Positions 1 to 11,445 of a DNA stretch of 64,000 nucleotides are shown here, piece after piece. Under the pieces are notes generated by a model. That model was not told the DNA's origin, did not search any database, and saw only the letters and a program-made list of their open reading frames with translations. The stretch is from Rhodeus uyekii (Eukaryota > Chordata > Actinopteri > Cypriniformes > Acheilognathidae). Position 1 is the first letter of the stretch. The number at the start of each line of letters is the position of its first letter. A program made the position numbers and the translations under genes. Where the stretch lies: the NCBI GenBank assembly GCA_037043235.1, contig JAWRVZ010000240.1:502001-566000 (forward strand), read 5' to 3'.

Positions 1-182
1 GTGCTCGGGCTATTATAGAGGCCAGGCAAGCTGGACATCACTTCAGCAGCTTTTGTTCGAGAGCATGGAAAAGGGTTGACGCAAAACGCCTTGTTCTTCG
101 AGTCATTATTTGGACATGGACCGCAGACCTTTACAGGAGAGGAGATGCGCAGACACGTAGAGCCCTGAGCTCGATAGGTGAG

Positions 183-866
183 ATGGCGAACTCTGACAGC
201 GAGGTGAAGACGCTCCTGAACTTCGTCAATCTGGCGTCCAGCGACATCAAGGCGGCGCTGGACAGATCCGCGCCCTGCAGGCGCTCCGTGGACCACCGCA
301 AATACCTGCAGAAACAGCTGAAGCGCTTCTCGCACAGATACTCCAAGATGCCTCGCAGATCCAGCGACTCCGCGTGCGCTAAAGCTGGCGCGAGCGGGAA
401 CGGGACGGCGGCGTCGGAGCTGAGCGCGAGCTCCGGGGAGGATCCGCGGGCGGGTCATGTTCCCATGCGCAAGCGGCAGCTCCCGGCGTCCTTCTGGAAG
501 GAACCGCAGTGCTCCTCGGGCAGCCGCGGGTGTCTGGAGCACTTCCTCAAAAACAACACGAACGGGACTGTAAGTGTCAGATCTCTTGGCGACAGGAGGA
601 AGGTGATTCAAGACAACCCGCTGCTCTCCAGCAACGCGGAGCCGTCGAGGAGGAGTGCGGCGTGCGCGTGCTGCCCTCTTCAGTATCACGCGCTGCACAG
701 CCGCTTTCTGCTGCCGCACGCGGACGCGCCCCTCAGGAACAAAACCACTGAGACGCGCAGCTTCATCGACGGACTTCACAACAACAGCGCGCATGTGGTT
801 ATCAAGCCGATTCCCACGAAGCCGGCGATCTCCTCCTCCATCTTCAGCGTGTTCGGCTTCATTTAG
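183..866 (+). CDS. fam181a: FAM181A-like protein, single exon, 227 aa
   Basis: An uninterrupted ORF with a basic, conserved N-terminal block (residues about 1-58, rich in K/R, including the RRSVDHRKYLQKQLKRF stretch) that I recognise from the FAM181 family. Residues 95-108 (MRKRQLPASFWKEP) resemble the YAP-type omega-loop that binds TEAD transcription factors; FAM181A and FAM181B are reported TEAD interactors, so a nuclear TEAD-binding role is the likely function. The C-terminus (IFSVFGFI) is hydrophobic and also looks family-like. The ATG at 183 is chosen because the conserved domain starts immediately after it. The gene converges on asb2, which lies 3' on the opposite strand, as in the human order FAM181A-ASB2; that synteny favours the A over the B paralogue. 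Family assignment is firm, paralogue slightly less so. Confidence 0.88.
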   Translation: MANSDSEVKTLLNFVNLASSDIKAALDRSAPCRRSVDHRKYLQKQLKRFSHRYSKMPRRSSDSACAKAGASGNGTAASELSASSGEDPRAGHVPMRKRQLPASFWKEPQCSSGSRGCLEHFLKNNTNGTVSVRSLGDRRKVIQDNPLLSSNAEPSRRSAACACCPLQYHALHSRFLLPHADAPLRNKTTETRSFIDGLHNNSAHVVIKPIPTKPAISSSIFSVFGFI

Positions 867-1503
867 AGCGAGAGGACTACTGACTAACCTTCTGTTTTAA
901 CCGAACACTGACACGGGCGAGCATGTTTTCACGATCACGCGCCTTTAAGCACTTAAAGTACAGATGTAGCAGGAATAACACACGCACGTGCGTTCAGTTT
1001 CTCTTTTATTGGCCTTTGTGAAGTTGGAATGCGATGACATCACAGCTTCTCGTTAGTTCACACCAGGTGACGTTCCATGGAACATTTAACGTTCTAAATC
1101 ACGTCATTTCTCTGTTCCTTGAAGCAGCGTGATTTCACTGTGATGTAGAGATCAGTATTTATGATCATCTTTTAGTTGAGATGTTGTTCTGTCACACTAA
1201 TTAAGCCTGTTCATCTTAATCCAGCCCTTGTTCTAAATTAACTCATTAAAACTGGTAACTGACTGCTTTACACTGTCTGCTCATTAAGGGATTGATAGAC
1301 ACTGACTCACGAAATAAGGAGAGCATTTTATTCTGCACTCACCAGTGTCATTGTACTCAATGTTTTTAAATCATCAAACACACACACTTAAAAAAACATA
1401 ATAAATTAAAATGTATAAATAAGGAACCCGAAGACAAAACACTCCATCAGAACAATTAATCTCACAGCACCCGTTTTTAAATATCCAGCAGAAATCTTCA
1501 ACA
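867..1503. other. Convergent 3' intergenic spacer
   Basis: This is non-coding DNA between the stop codons of fam181a (+) and asb2 (-). It should hold both 3' UTRs. The only signal I can place is the probable asb2 poly(A) signal listed separately. No repeat was recognised. Confidence 0.6.
1327..1332 (-). promoter_or_regulatory. Probable asb2 polyadenylation signal (AATAAA)
   Basis: The plus strand reads tttatt, so the minus strand carries the canonical hexamer about 170 bases past the asb2 stop codon, a normal 3' UTR distance. Confidence 0.45.
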
Positions 1504-4500
1504 TCAATGAGTTGGTTCTGAGAGCACAGGTGTTGTCTTGGGGTCGGAGCCGGTTCTGAAGCTCAGGTACCGCAGCATCGGCCCTGGCAGCGGCAGCGAG
1601 TCCAGGGACCGCAGTCTCCGCGTCCCCAGCTGCTCCCGCACCTTCAGCCGGCACAGGTGCATCAGGGGCCGAGGAGATGCTGCAAAAACAGAGATTCTCT
1701 AAGCAACGGCCCTGTGCAACTCAACATCGCTCTCACTGTAACTGACCCCAGTGTTAATTTGTGAATGAAAACTCTCTGCCTCTTAGAAGATCGACAAAGA
1801 CAACTGAATTCATAATTCCTAACTGAAATGGTCTTCTATCTACAAAGCAAAGGAAAGCATGAAAGTCAAACAGAATTTATATAATGAAAGTGTTACTGAT
1901 TCTTTAAATAGTTGCTTAGTGCTTGAACTGTTTCCTCCACAGTCTGTCAAATTAGTTACAGGTGGAGCATGCGTGTAGTTTTACTGGCAAATGTGTTGCG
2001 GTTCATAATGCAAATCATGTCATAGTCGGGCTGCACTCACATGTTTTCTCCCTGATGCTCGGCCACTCCGGTGCATCCCGGAGGAGGCCCGTGATTCTGC
2101 TGCACAGCTGAACGTTTCCCACGTGGTCCAGGAGTAGATCAATGACGCCAGTGGCTGAATGTCTCCAGCAAGAGGACGAGATCCAGTCGCAGAACTGACA
2201 GAGAACACAGAAGCTCAGATCAAGCCCAGTCAACTCAATGTTTCACAGCAGATAAATAAGAAATCAATAGGACTGTCACCATTGATTAATCGCCTTTTGT
2301 GGTTATTAGTTTGAATCACAATTATTTTAGATAAGCGGAAAAACTGAAGCGCTTGAATGAATGAGATCAATGTGCGATATATAGTGTGAGACAAGCAGGA
2401 GACTCATAATCTGATAAACAACAAAAAAATATTATCTAAATATTCATTTTCACAGCAATAAAGTAAATCACATGGGCCTATTTTATTTAATTATATTTGA
2501 TTCCTAACACTGTAAATGACATGAACAAAACAGAACTAATTATTTGTCACAATTATTTGTAAGATAATTAATTGTCAATAAAAAAATGCATGATCGTGGC
2601 AAGCCTAAGAATCAATGATGCAATTTCTGCAGTAAAATAGTGTCATTAATCACTTCAGTTCAAGTTTTGTTCTCATCCGATGACGAACTAAAGATCTCAC
2701 CTGTACCAGATCTCACCTGTAACTCAGTTCGGATCACGTGTCTCTGGCTCTCGACCTCTTCCTGCTGGTGTGTGTGGCTTGTGAAACAGGCCCGAGCATC
2801 ACAGCCGTGGTCCAGCAGGCACCGCAGGACGTCCAGGTGACTTGTGTACATCAGCGCTACGGGGAAGGCAGTGGCGGCTGCGAGGCCTGGCGGGTGAGCA
2901 TCCACATGGGCTCCGTGCTCCAGCAGCAGGGCCACGCTCTCCACACATCCCTGATGCACCGCTAACAGCAGCGGCCCCACCGGGTCTATGTTGGGATCGG
3001 CTCCGGCCGCCAGCAGGACCGCGGCCGCCTCCGTGTTCCCTGCAGCGACGGCGCAGCACAGAGCTGTGGCACGGCGGTCCTGGAACGCGGCTGAGCGCTG
3101 GGCAGAGAGTCTGCTGTTGACGTCACATCCGGACGCAATCAGCAGACGCACGATGCTCACATGGTTGTGCTCTGCGGCCAGATGGAGCGGAGAGATGCCA
3201 CTCTGCCGTAACCGTGCCCGGCTGCTGATCGGCAGCAAGAGGGAAACAATCCTAAAGAAAAGACACTATTAAACTCATGCTGTGTTTGGGTCATTTTGAC
3301 CCAGAGGAGATTTTCTTTTTACTGAAAATTCTAATGTTATCACATTGGACTAACACTTATGAACTTTGCTCAAACTTCCCAAATTGATAATATTTCCGAC
3401 TTGTTGCACTTGTGGTGTTCGCAGTCAAATATGATCAGCCTATAACTGAACTGCTTGTAACTCTGTGTTATTGCCACATATTGGATTGAATCTTTTGATC
3501 AATCTTTTCTTTCACGGGTTTTATTTGTTGGAAGTGCCTGATCGTAGGCTGCATTGATCCGAGCACATGAGCCTCAGTTTTTTGTCAGGTGAATAAGCTT
3601 GAGCTCAAAACAGTGAGACCAACGATCAATCAACGACAAAAAGAGATACAAAACCTGTGCTGAAAGATAAGAAGTTGATTAAATGACTGAATCTAATATT
3701 TGATTAATCTAAGATTTTTAAGCAATTGAAAATGCCAGACCCAGAAACACCAAGTTAGGCAAAGGATTTTGAAAGCAAAGCCGCAGAGCATGGCAGTAAG
3801 CGTGTGGGTTTGTCTCAGCTGTCTCACACGTGCCAGAGGCGTTGAGCGCAGCTGCTGAGCAGGACACTGATCATCTGTGTTGTTCAGGGGAGCCCAATCC
3901 CGTTCACAGAGATCTACCTTCCTGCAGAGTTCAGCTCCAGCCCTGATCAAACACAGCTGAAACAGCCGATGAAGATCTTCAGGAGCACTTGGTAACTTCA
4001 GATGGATGTGTTGGATCAGGGCTGGAGCTGAACTCTGCAGGAAGGTAGATCTCCGGGAACATGGTTGGACACTCCTGGTGTCTCATGATTAGACGAACAC
4101 TCACTCCTCGTGTCCATGCTGGCTGGCGATGTGCAGTGGCAGAAGTCCAGCATTGGAGGCTTTGTTTGCGTCGGCGTGATGCTTGAGCAGAAGCTTCACA
4201 GTTTCTCTGCAACCGTGTCTGCAGGCTTCCGTTAAAGCCGTGTTTCCGTCACACGTCTGGAGGTTCACGCCAGCACCTGACAGGACAAAACACAGAAGCC
4301 ATCCTTTAATATCTTGAAATTAATGTCTTATGAACACTATTGGCTCAGTTTACTCCAGGGATGAGTAAAGTGCTCTTATTATTTTGTTATTATTCTAAGT
4401 TGATCATATCATTCGTTTGTTAATGTCATGATACAATATTAATTTTATTAACTTCACGGATCAGAAACTCTGACAATCCTAAAAATCTGAAGAAATTATG

Positions 4501-7500
4501 ATTGAGTATTTCATGATTTAGTAAATAATAGAAAATTTCGCTTTGTATGAAGATGGTACAAAAAAAACCTCAAAAACAATCTTAAACTTCAATGTCAAAT
4601 TCAATATTATATTATATGACCCGTTCATTTTTATTGGGCTTATTATTTCTGAGATTTGCCAACTAGTATTGTGAATATCTATCCTACATTAACCCGTAAA
4701 AAAGTAAGGTTTAGTTCATGTAAACATTGATGATAAACTTTCATTTACCTTACATTAAAGAAAAATATTCTAAATATTCAAATAAATAGAGTTTGATTAT
4801 TTAAAATAAGAAGAATTGTATTGATAAATGCAATCAAATATACAGCTAAATATTGTGTATTTGGTTTTTGGTTAGTTGATGATAAAATATTTTTACCACA
4901 ATGAATTTCACAATGAAAATCAATTCAGTGTATTGTCCAAATAAATATTTTGTTGTATGATTTTAATAGTTGGATGCAGGGATTTCTAGATTCCATTTTA
5001 TATATTTAGGGCTAGGACAAGTGTTTAAAACTAGCTCTTTTTAATAGATTTATTGAAAAAACATAGTTAAACTTTATGTTAAGGAATAGGTTATAATATG
5101 TCGAAAATGAAAATGTGGAATTTGTCTTATTAACAGCCACTGGATTTTAGAGAGAGAATCCAAAAATACATAACTTTCAGTACCGTTCCTGATCAGGTAC
5201 GCAAGCGCTCCTGTCCTTCCGTGTCGTGCAGCTTCTATGGCGGGTGTGACGTCGTCAGCGTTACGGGTGTCTATGGCGCCTCTGGCCTGCAGGAGCATCT
5301 GGCAGAGCTGGATGTTGTCCCGTCTCGCGGCTTCATGCAGAGCTGTCCATCCACGGCGACAGCGCTGATTCACTGTCGCTCCAGACGCCAGCAGAAGCTT
5401 CACCGCGCCGACGCTCTCCTGTTCACACGCTGGACATGACACACACATTCAGACACTTTTACCAGTGGCACACTGTGCTGCTCTGAAATAAGTGTCCTAC
5501 ACTCTTTTCTATTGTTTTTTAAGTGAAGTTTTTTAAAGAAAAAGTCCAGTTCATTAAGTGAAGTTCAGTAACATAACTCCAGTAACACATAAAGTTGCCA
5601 TATATTTCAGGGTAAAAATTTAGGAAAAGAGGGAAGTAAGCAAAGCAAGGAAAGGAAACAGCGAAATGAAACAAGGAAAGAAAGCAAGAAAAAGAATCAA
5701 AGAAAGGAAGAGAGACAAGGAGACAAGAAAAGGAAATGAGGCAAAAGGAAGAAAGAAAAAAAGGAAGAAATAAAGCAAGGAACGGAAACAAGGACAGGAA
5801 GCGAGGAAAGGAAAAGAAAGGGATGAAAGGAGATGAGGCAAAAGGAAGTGATGAAATTAAACAATGCAGCGAGGAAAGAAAGCATAAAGAAAGAAACAAG
5901 GAAAGGAAGAGAGGAAAGAAAGGATGAAAAGAAAGAAAGAGAAGAAAGCAAGGAAAAGAAACTAGGAAAGGAAGCGAAGAAAAGGAAGAAAGGGAAGAAA
6001 GCAAGGAAAAGAAACAAGGAAAGGAAGCGAATAAAGAAAATTAAAGGAAGTGAGGAAAGAAAGGGATGAAAGGAAATGAGTCAAAAGGAAGCGAGGAAAA
6101 GGAAGTGATGAAACGAAACAGGGTAAAAGCAGGCGAGGAAAGGAGACAAGGTGAAAGGAAGCGAGGAAAGAAAGCATGAAAAGGAAGAAAGCAAGGAAAC
6201 GATACAAGAAAAGGAAGCGAAGAAAGGAAACAAAAGGAAATTAGGAAAGAAAGCATGAAAAGGAGGAAAGGGAAGAAAGCGAGGAAAAGAAACAAAGGGA
6301 AGTGAATTAAGTATTAAACGGAAGTAAGAAAAGAAAGAGTAAAAAAGCTGAAAAGGAAGCGAGGAAAAGAAGTGAGAAAAGGAAGCGAAGAAAGGATGTC
6401 AGGATGCACAAATAAGAAATAAGCAGCCCTTGATTTGTCCCACAGGAGCACATTTATAAAACGACCCGAATGGACGCACCTTTAAAAAGAGGCGTCTCTT
6501 TGTGTTTGTTGCTGATATCAGGATCGGCACCTGCTTCCAGAAGAATCCTCACACAGTCCAGGTGTCGCCCGTGAACCGCCAGCATCAGAGCCGTCTGTTC
6601 CTGAAGCGTGCGCTTGTCCACACACACGCCTCGAGCTGCACATGCACACGCGTGACCACACGAGCCGTCAGGATTACTGACCAATCATGACTAGCACAAG
6701 AAAACACTTAAGAGCTGAGCCACAACACTAGAGTGACTCAACCTGTTCAACAAGTGCATGGGTTTGTTTTCAGGAAATTCCTCAGAAATATTTGTGAAAG
6801 AAGAGCCGTATGGCATGTCAAGTGTTTGAAAGACACGGATTGAGAAGAGCCTCAGTGCTCTGACCTTTCAGCAGCGCCTGAACGCAGGGCGTCTGTCCGC
6901 AGCGAGCAGCTTCATGCAGAGCCGTCCAGTCGTCTGCGTCACACAACGACGCCAGTTCACTCACACGCTGCACATCTCCTCTCCTCACCGCACAAATCAC
7001 TCTGCAGGAGCAAGAGACAACCGGCCATGCGATAGGGGAGACACACAGGGACAAGTTTCTCAAACTCATAAATGTTTGTTTTCTCTAGCAGTGATTTTTA
7101 GAAATCTCTCAAATTGATTTATTTTTGTGAGTTATGTCCATCAAGACAAAATGTACAGTATAATCATATTTTTGTAATATCTGTTGAGTGTCAAGTGAAC
7201 GATAGATCACATCCATTAAAGACTAAGACAAGACTAAAGCGCTATATAAATGTAATGAATTATTATTATTATTAAGACACGAGTCACTAATTAATGAAGG
7301 CAGATTTGAATGGAAAGTCCTTTAGTCCACCTGTGTCAAACATGTGACATTTCCGATGGACAAAACAAGTTTATTTATCTTTTTTTTTACTTTTTGCATA
7401 TTTCATTAATGGTATTTCCTAGTAGTTTTACTGTTCACATTCAAAAAACAGGTTCCATTGTGACAACTTACCCCGTGGAACAAATGACTCGCTCTAGTGG

Positions 7501-7761
7501 TCTCTATGTGAATTATGACATTTTCAAATAAATAAAAAAAAACACATTCTGAGAAACACTGACTGAACTGAGTGTGACAACTAGCCCCGGTCTCACAAAA
7601 AAATCAATACTGGACACGGTGAGATTTAAAAACACCAGATTTAAAGTGACATTTTAACATCGTGCAGGCACAAACGCTTCACACACCTGTCATATTTGAG
7701 ACGTGACAGACATTATGAACTGAATCTTTTGAGCCTTTTCTGTTCATGAATGCACTGCCAT

Positions 7762-7792
<31 letters not shown>

Positions 7793-7915
7793 AGGGATGA
7801 AGGACTCACTCTGACGGCTCTGTCGGCTCGACGTCTCGGTAAAATGATGAGGTTTTCTGCGGAGATGGGTTTCGTTTTCTGTCACTTGTTCGAAATAATG
7901 AGATATATTCGGCAT
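1504..7915 (-). CDS. asb2: Ankyrin repeat and SOCS box protein 2 (ASB2), 8 coding exons, 559 aa
   Basis: ASB2 is the substrate-binding subunit of a Cullin-5/Elongin B-C ubiquitin ligase, known for degrading filamins in muscle and blood cells. Exons, 5' to 3': 7810-7915, 6865-6999, 6480-6635, 5184-5429, 4105-4276, 2717-3251, 2041-2194, 1504-1679. All junctions are GT-AG, phases agree, and the sum is 1680 nt, giving 559 codons plus TGA (human ASB2 is 587 aa). Ankyrin repeats fill residues about 36-450, with repeat cores such as GWTALHEAARRDN and SGISPLHLAAEHNH. The last two exons encode the C-terminal SOCS box (PRPLMHLCRLKVR, then LDSLPLPGPMLRYL), which is diagnostic for ASB2. The 35-residue N-terminus (MPNISHYFEQ...) is not conserved and rests on one donor site. 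Exon 2 only stays in frame if the second of two adjacent AGs is the acceptor. Confidence 0.92.
3880..4080. mobile_element. Palindromic MITE in asb2 intron 5
   Basis: Two 39-base arms (3910-3948 and 4014-4052) are reverse complements of each other, starting with agatctacc and ending in ccctgatc. They flank a 65-base loop. The outer edges are less symmetric. Such foldback non-autonomous DNA transposons are common in fish introns. Superfamily not assigned and exact ends uncertain. Confidence 0.65.
5620..6400. repeat. Polypurine (GA-rich) tract in asb2 intron 3
   Basis: Almost every base on the plus strand is A or G, in irregular blocks such as ggaaagaaagc and aggaagcgag, so the minus strand is nearly pure pyrimidine. 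The tract fills most of the intron between exons 5184-5429 and 6480-6635. ORFs in it on either strand (Lys/Glu/Arg-rich or Phe/Leu/Ser-rich) are compositional artefacts. Confidence 0.9.
7763..7792. repeat. (CA)n microsatellite
   Basis: About 15 CA units directly after tacata, in asb2 intron 1, close to the exon 1 donor. Confidence 0.9.
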
Positions 7916-7990
7916 AAGTGAATCGTGTCATCCTGTTGTTATCCGTGATATTGTCTCACAATGCGCGTGGACAGACAAAGACGCTCGAGC

Positions 7991-8005
7991 GTGTATGTGT
8001 GTGTG

Positions 8006-8038
<33 letters not shown>

Positions 8039-8039
8039 T
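7991..8039. repeat. (TG)n microsatellite
   Basis: An interrupted then pure TG run, about 80 bases upstream of the proposed asb2 start codon on the gene's strand, so it lies in the 5' UTR or core promoter region. Confidence 0.9.
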
Positions 8040-8407
8040 CAGCGCTCAGCTGTTCGTTCACTGGTTTAATTTTAGGTTCCTCTTGACACGTGAGGACTGG
8101 AGTTTACCTTATTTGTCTCCACACGCCGCCAGCTCAGATAATGGCAGATAATAGCAGAGCTGGAATGACAAAAAAATGAGGAAAACATGTAAATGGTTTG
8201 ATCTGATTAGCAGTCCAGCTGCTCTGATGTCATGGACTGACATGCTGGAGATCTTTTGTTTAGATTCCCCAGAAAACAAGAGAAAAGGAAACTCTCTTCC
8301 AGTTCAGTGTTCAGGGTCCTCAGTGCAGATGCAGTGATATTCCTGTAGCCTGACTGTCTGTGTGTTTGTCAGGAAAACAGGGTTTCTGCTCATGCGTGTG
8401 TCACATA

Positions 8408-8530
8408 CAGTGTTGGGGAAAGTTACTTTGAAAAGTAAAGCCATACAATATTGTGTTACTCCTTTAAAAAGTAACTAATTGCATTACTTTTTAAGACAAA
8501 TACTGTAATGCGTTACGCTACTTTTTCTCT
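8408..8530. mobile_element. Fragment of a fish DNA-transposon-like repeat
   Basis: The stretch beginning cagtgttggggaaagttac, followed by alternating AGTAA/TTACT motifs, resembles a very common fish interspersed repeat of the hAT/MITE type. Only one end is recognisable; no matching right end or target duplication was found. Confidence 0.4.
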
Positions 8531-9070
8531 TATGTGTGCTGGGCTTGTTTGTTTGATTATTTTTTTAAACCAAAAAAGTTATATGGAAATGTTTTGTTCA
8601 CACAAATATTTAAATAATAAGCCTCAGGCTAAAGGTTATGCAAATTCACTACTGTCAAGTTCAAACAAATTTTTCAGCAGCTGCCATTCTGGATTCCAGG
8701 AGAAGAAAGTTTAACACTTACTTCACAATGAAAACTACACATCTAAAATCATTTTTGATTATGGTTGAACTGAATCATCAAAAGTCAGCTGCAAGACAAA
8801 GGGAGAATGAATTCATACAAATATTTGTTTTAGGTTTGTTTTAGGTTTGCATAATATTCTGGGATTGCATTTCAATGATTTTATTTATTTTGAGGAAAAC
8901 TGAATCTGTTTTTGTGCAAGTGATATTAATAAATGCTCACATTTTGTTTAAAACGACAGCAATCATCATGTTTTTAATGGGTTTTTTTCAGCCATCATGT
9001 TGACTAGTGAAGCAAGCTCTTGATTTCAGAAAAGGTATATGTCTATATTTTCAGTATGTCTATATTTTCA
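8531..9070. other. Unassigned AT-rich intergenic DNA upstream of asb2
   Basis: No gene, splice-flanked ORF or structured repeat was recognised. Short ORFs here have no family features. Confidence 0.5.
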
Positions 9071-9362
9071 GTCACACTTTAGATCAGGGTCCAATTCTCA
9101 CTATTAACTAAATATTAATTACAACCTTTCCCTCAATAAACTCCCAATTATTGCTTATTAATAGTTAGTAAGGTAGTTGTTAAGTTTAGGTATTGGGTAG
9201 AAATAGGGTAGGAAAGTAGAATAATGTAATCCAGAATAAGGCATTAATATGTGCGTTATAAGTACAGTACTAATAAACAGCCAATATCCTAGTACCGGTA
9301 ATATACATGATAATAAGAAACTAGTAAACAGTGAGAAATGGACCCTGAACTAAAGTGTTACC
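9071..9362. mobile_element. MITE with about 30-bp terminal inverted repeats
   Basis: The left end (cacactttagatcagggtcc) and right end (ggaccctgaactaaagtgtt) are imperfect inverse complements around an AT-rich core with no coding capacity. Total length about 290 bp. Superfamily not assigned. Confidence 0.7.
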
Positions 9363-10170
9363 ATATTTTCTATATTGCCAAATTCTCTGCAATTGCTATG
9401 ATAATCTAATGCTATCAAAGGATTTTCTAAATTAACTATTTATAGCTCACTATATTTCCACTACTAAAAATATTTAAATTGAGATTACATGATAATTTGT
9501 GTCAAATATATGAATGGACATATTTAAAATGGTCAAGTTAAGCGCAATTAAAATATATGAATACAAAACTGAAATCTGTCAGTTCGACTTAGTTAACTGT
9601 CTTAATCTAAAAGGTAGATGTAATTGATTACCTCAAATTATTTGAGTTTTACCAACTTATTGGGGTTTACAGTGTAATAGTGAGAAGTGAAGAAACTATG
9701 GCCTGTGTGTTTAAAATTATGCATTGGTTTTCATGTGTGAAGTTCAGATCTGCAGCTCTGATGCCTTTTATGGACACGATGGCCTCATTTCAGCTTCACT
9801 CAGGCTCACATTCATTACTGCAGTGTTTATAAACGCTGTCACATTCCCACTACACAAACTCAACATCAGTTCCTCATGCAAACACTTTCTGAACATGTCA
9901 AAGGTCAAGTGTTAATTTCATTTGGCCTGTACGATCAATATTAAAGCTTGACATTTACTTATTTCATTTGGCATGTTTATTATTTGATTGTTTTATTGAG
10001 AAATATCAGACTTATTTTGTCATGAATATGTAAACAGCACAAATCTGAAAATGCCAAAGCATTCAAAACTCTGTAGTATTTATAAGCTGACGAGCGTTCA
10101 AAAATAATTGCTTTAGAAAGCCTATAATGAAGTGCACTGTAAGAAAAAAATCCATAGAAAAACAGAAAAC
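9363..10170. other. Unassigned intergenic DNA
   Basis: AT-rich sequence between the MITE and the solo LTR. A 63-codon ORF at 9724-9915 has no recognisable feature or splice context. Confidence 0.5.
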
Positions 10171-10621
10171 TGTTAGTGTTGTGGTGCAGGAGCGAAGGCT
10201 AGGAGAACAGGATGAACTGAAATGTTCACTTTATTAGAATAAACTCAAAACAAAAAACTTTAAATATAAAACAAAAACGGCACACTTGTGCAAACCAGTA
10301 GAGCATTGGTGCTTACAACGCCAAGGTCATGTGTTCGATCCCAGGGGAAGCAAGATGATTCAATGTGTTTCTTGAATGCAAGTTGCATTGGATAAAAGCG
10401 TCTGCCAAATGCATAAATGTAAATGTAACAAGGAGAACATCCATATACCACTGAACATGATCAACAACTGACATAGACAGAGGAACACATGAGGGCTTAT
10501 ACACAGGAGAAGAGGGGACACGGGTGACAAGAGTAACGGGATAAGTGATTGATGCGACAGGTGAAGGAAATGACACAGAGAAGCACACAGAAGGAAACAG
10601 AACGTGTAAACAGACATGACA
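10171..10621 (-). mobile_element. Solo LTR with 4-bp target duplication, SINE nested inside
   Basis: The interval starts tgttagtg and ends catgaca, giving TG...CA termini, and is bracketed by aaac on both sides (10167-10170 and 10622-10625). A run containing ttcactttattagaataaac near the low-coordinate end looks like an LTR poly(A) region read on the minus strand. No internal retroviral-type genes flank it, so it is a recombination-derived solo LTR. A tRNA-derived SINE sits inside. Confidence 0.6.
10276..10431 (+). mobile_element. tRNA-derived SINE
   Basis: A degenerate tRNA-like head (cagtagagcattggtgc, then a B-box ggtcatgtgttcgatccca at about 10324-10342) is followed by a SINE body and tail (ataaaagcgtctgccaaatg, then AATGT repeats). 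The same family occurs on the minus strand at 47821-47930. Its 5' head seems truncated. Confidence 0.75.
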
Positions 10622-11445
10622 AAACTGGACAAAAATGACATTTCTTGCACCATAAAACAATACAATACAATGATGAAACGTGTGAAAATCAACACAGAAG
10701 ATTCCCTCATGTTCACACAGGGCCCTGTTTTCCTGGTGTTTTTCAGAGGAGACCCAGTATACACTCAATGCAGCAACAGCCACGAAATACACAAGTAAAC
10801 AAGCTACAGAAGCTGTGATCACTGAAACTGAAGTCTGTGATTTCCACTGGCTGAACATGCTGAAGTTATAACACAAGCCTCTTTATCCAGAAGAGGACCA
10901 AAATCACACAATGACATCAATCCGACCTTTGACCTCTTTTAAACAACATGAGCGGTGCCAGAGAAAACAAGATGTGAAACACAGTAATCAAAAGCACTAT
11001 AACTCCTGTATGTTTAACACAATTAAATCTAATCTCTGCATGTTTTACTTGGCATGATATGATACTGTTCTGTTGACGTAATGCAGTAAGTGAATCTTAT
11101 AATAGTAATAGTTCTCACTTCTGCTGAATGCTAATGACCTTAAAGCTTCACTCATGAACTAAAAGCCACAACTTTGACCTTGAAACATCGATGCCTTTTT
11201 TTTCTTTCTCTTTTTGTGTGTGAACTAACCATACATTAAATAAACTCAGCAGCGCCACACTATGGAGGCGGCCGGTTCTGGAACTGCCGCTTTTATTCGG
11301 GAGGACGAGCACTTCCGCTCAGTTACCATGACACCAATTGCGCGTCCTCATTCTCTTACTGTTTGCGAGCAACAGGACCAGCGGGTTCAGCGGAACAAAC
11401 CGATTAAAGAAGAGCCTCTAACACGGTTCCTGCTACCCCTCATAC
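10622..11445. other. Intergenic DNA and probable 5' region of the ccdc197-like gene
   Basis: No confirmed gene. A minus-strand ORF beginning at 10876 has one hydrophobic stretch but runs on into the solo LTR and is not supported. The last part, from about 11262 onward, is GC-richer and probably contains the promoter and 5' UTR of the downstream gene. Confidence 0.5.

Noticed and set aside
2640..3272. Plus-strand ORFs over the large asb2 exon
   Set aside because: Antisense shadows of ankyrin-repeat coding sequence with GC-rich codons.
5519..6295. Several Phe/Leu/Ser or Lys/Glu-rich ORFs on both strands
   Set aside because: Artefacts of the polypurine tract in the asb2 intron.
10313..10876. 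187-codon minus-strand ORF with a hydrophobic N-terminal segment
   Set aside because: Over half lies in a solo LTR and SINE; no conserved neighbour, splice partner or recognisable family. Only the first 85 codons are unique DNA, so a tiny membrane protein cannot be fully excluded.
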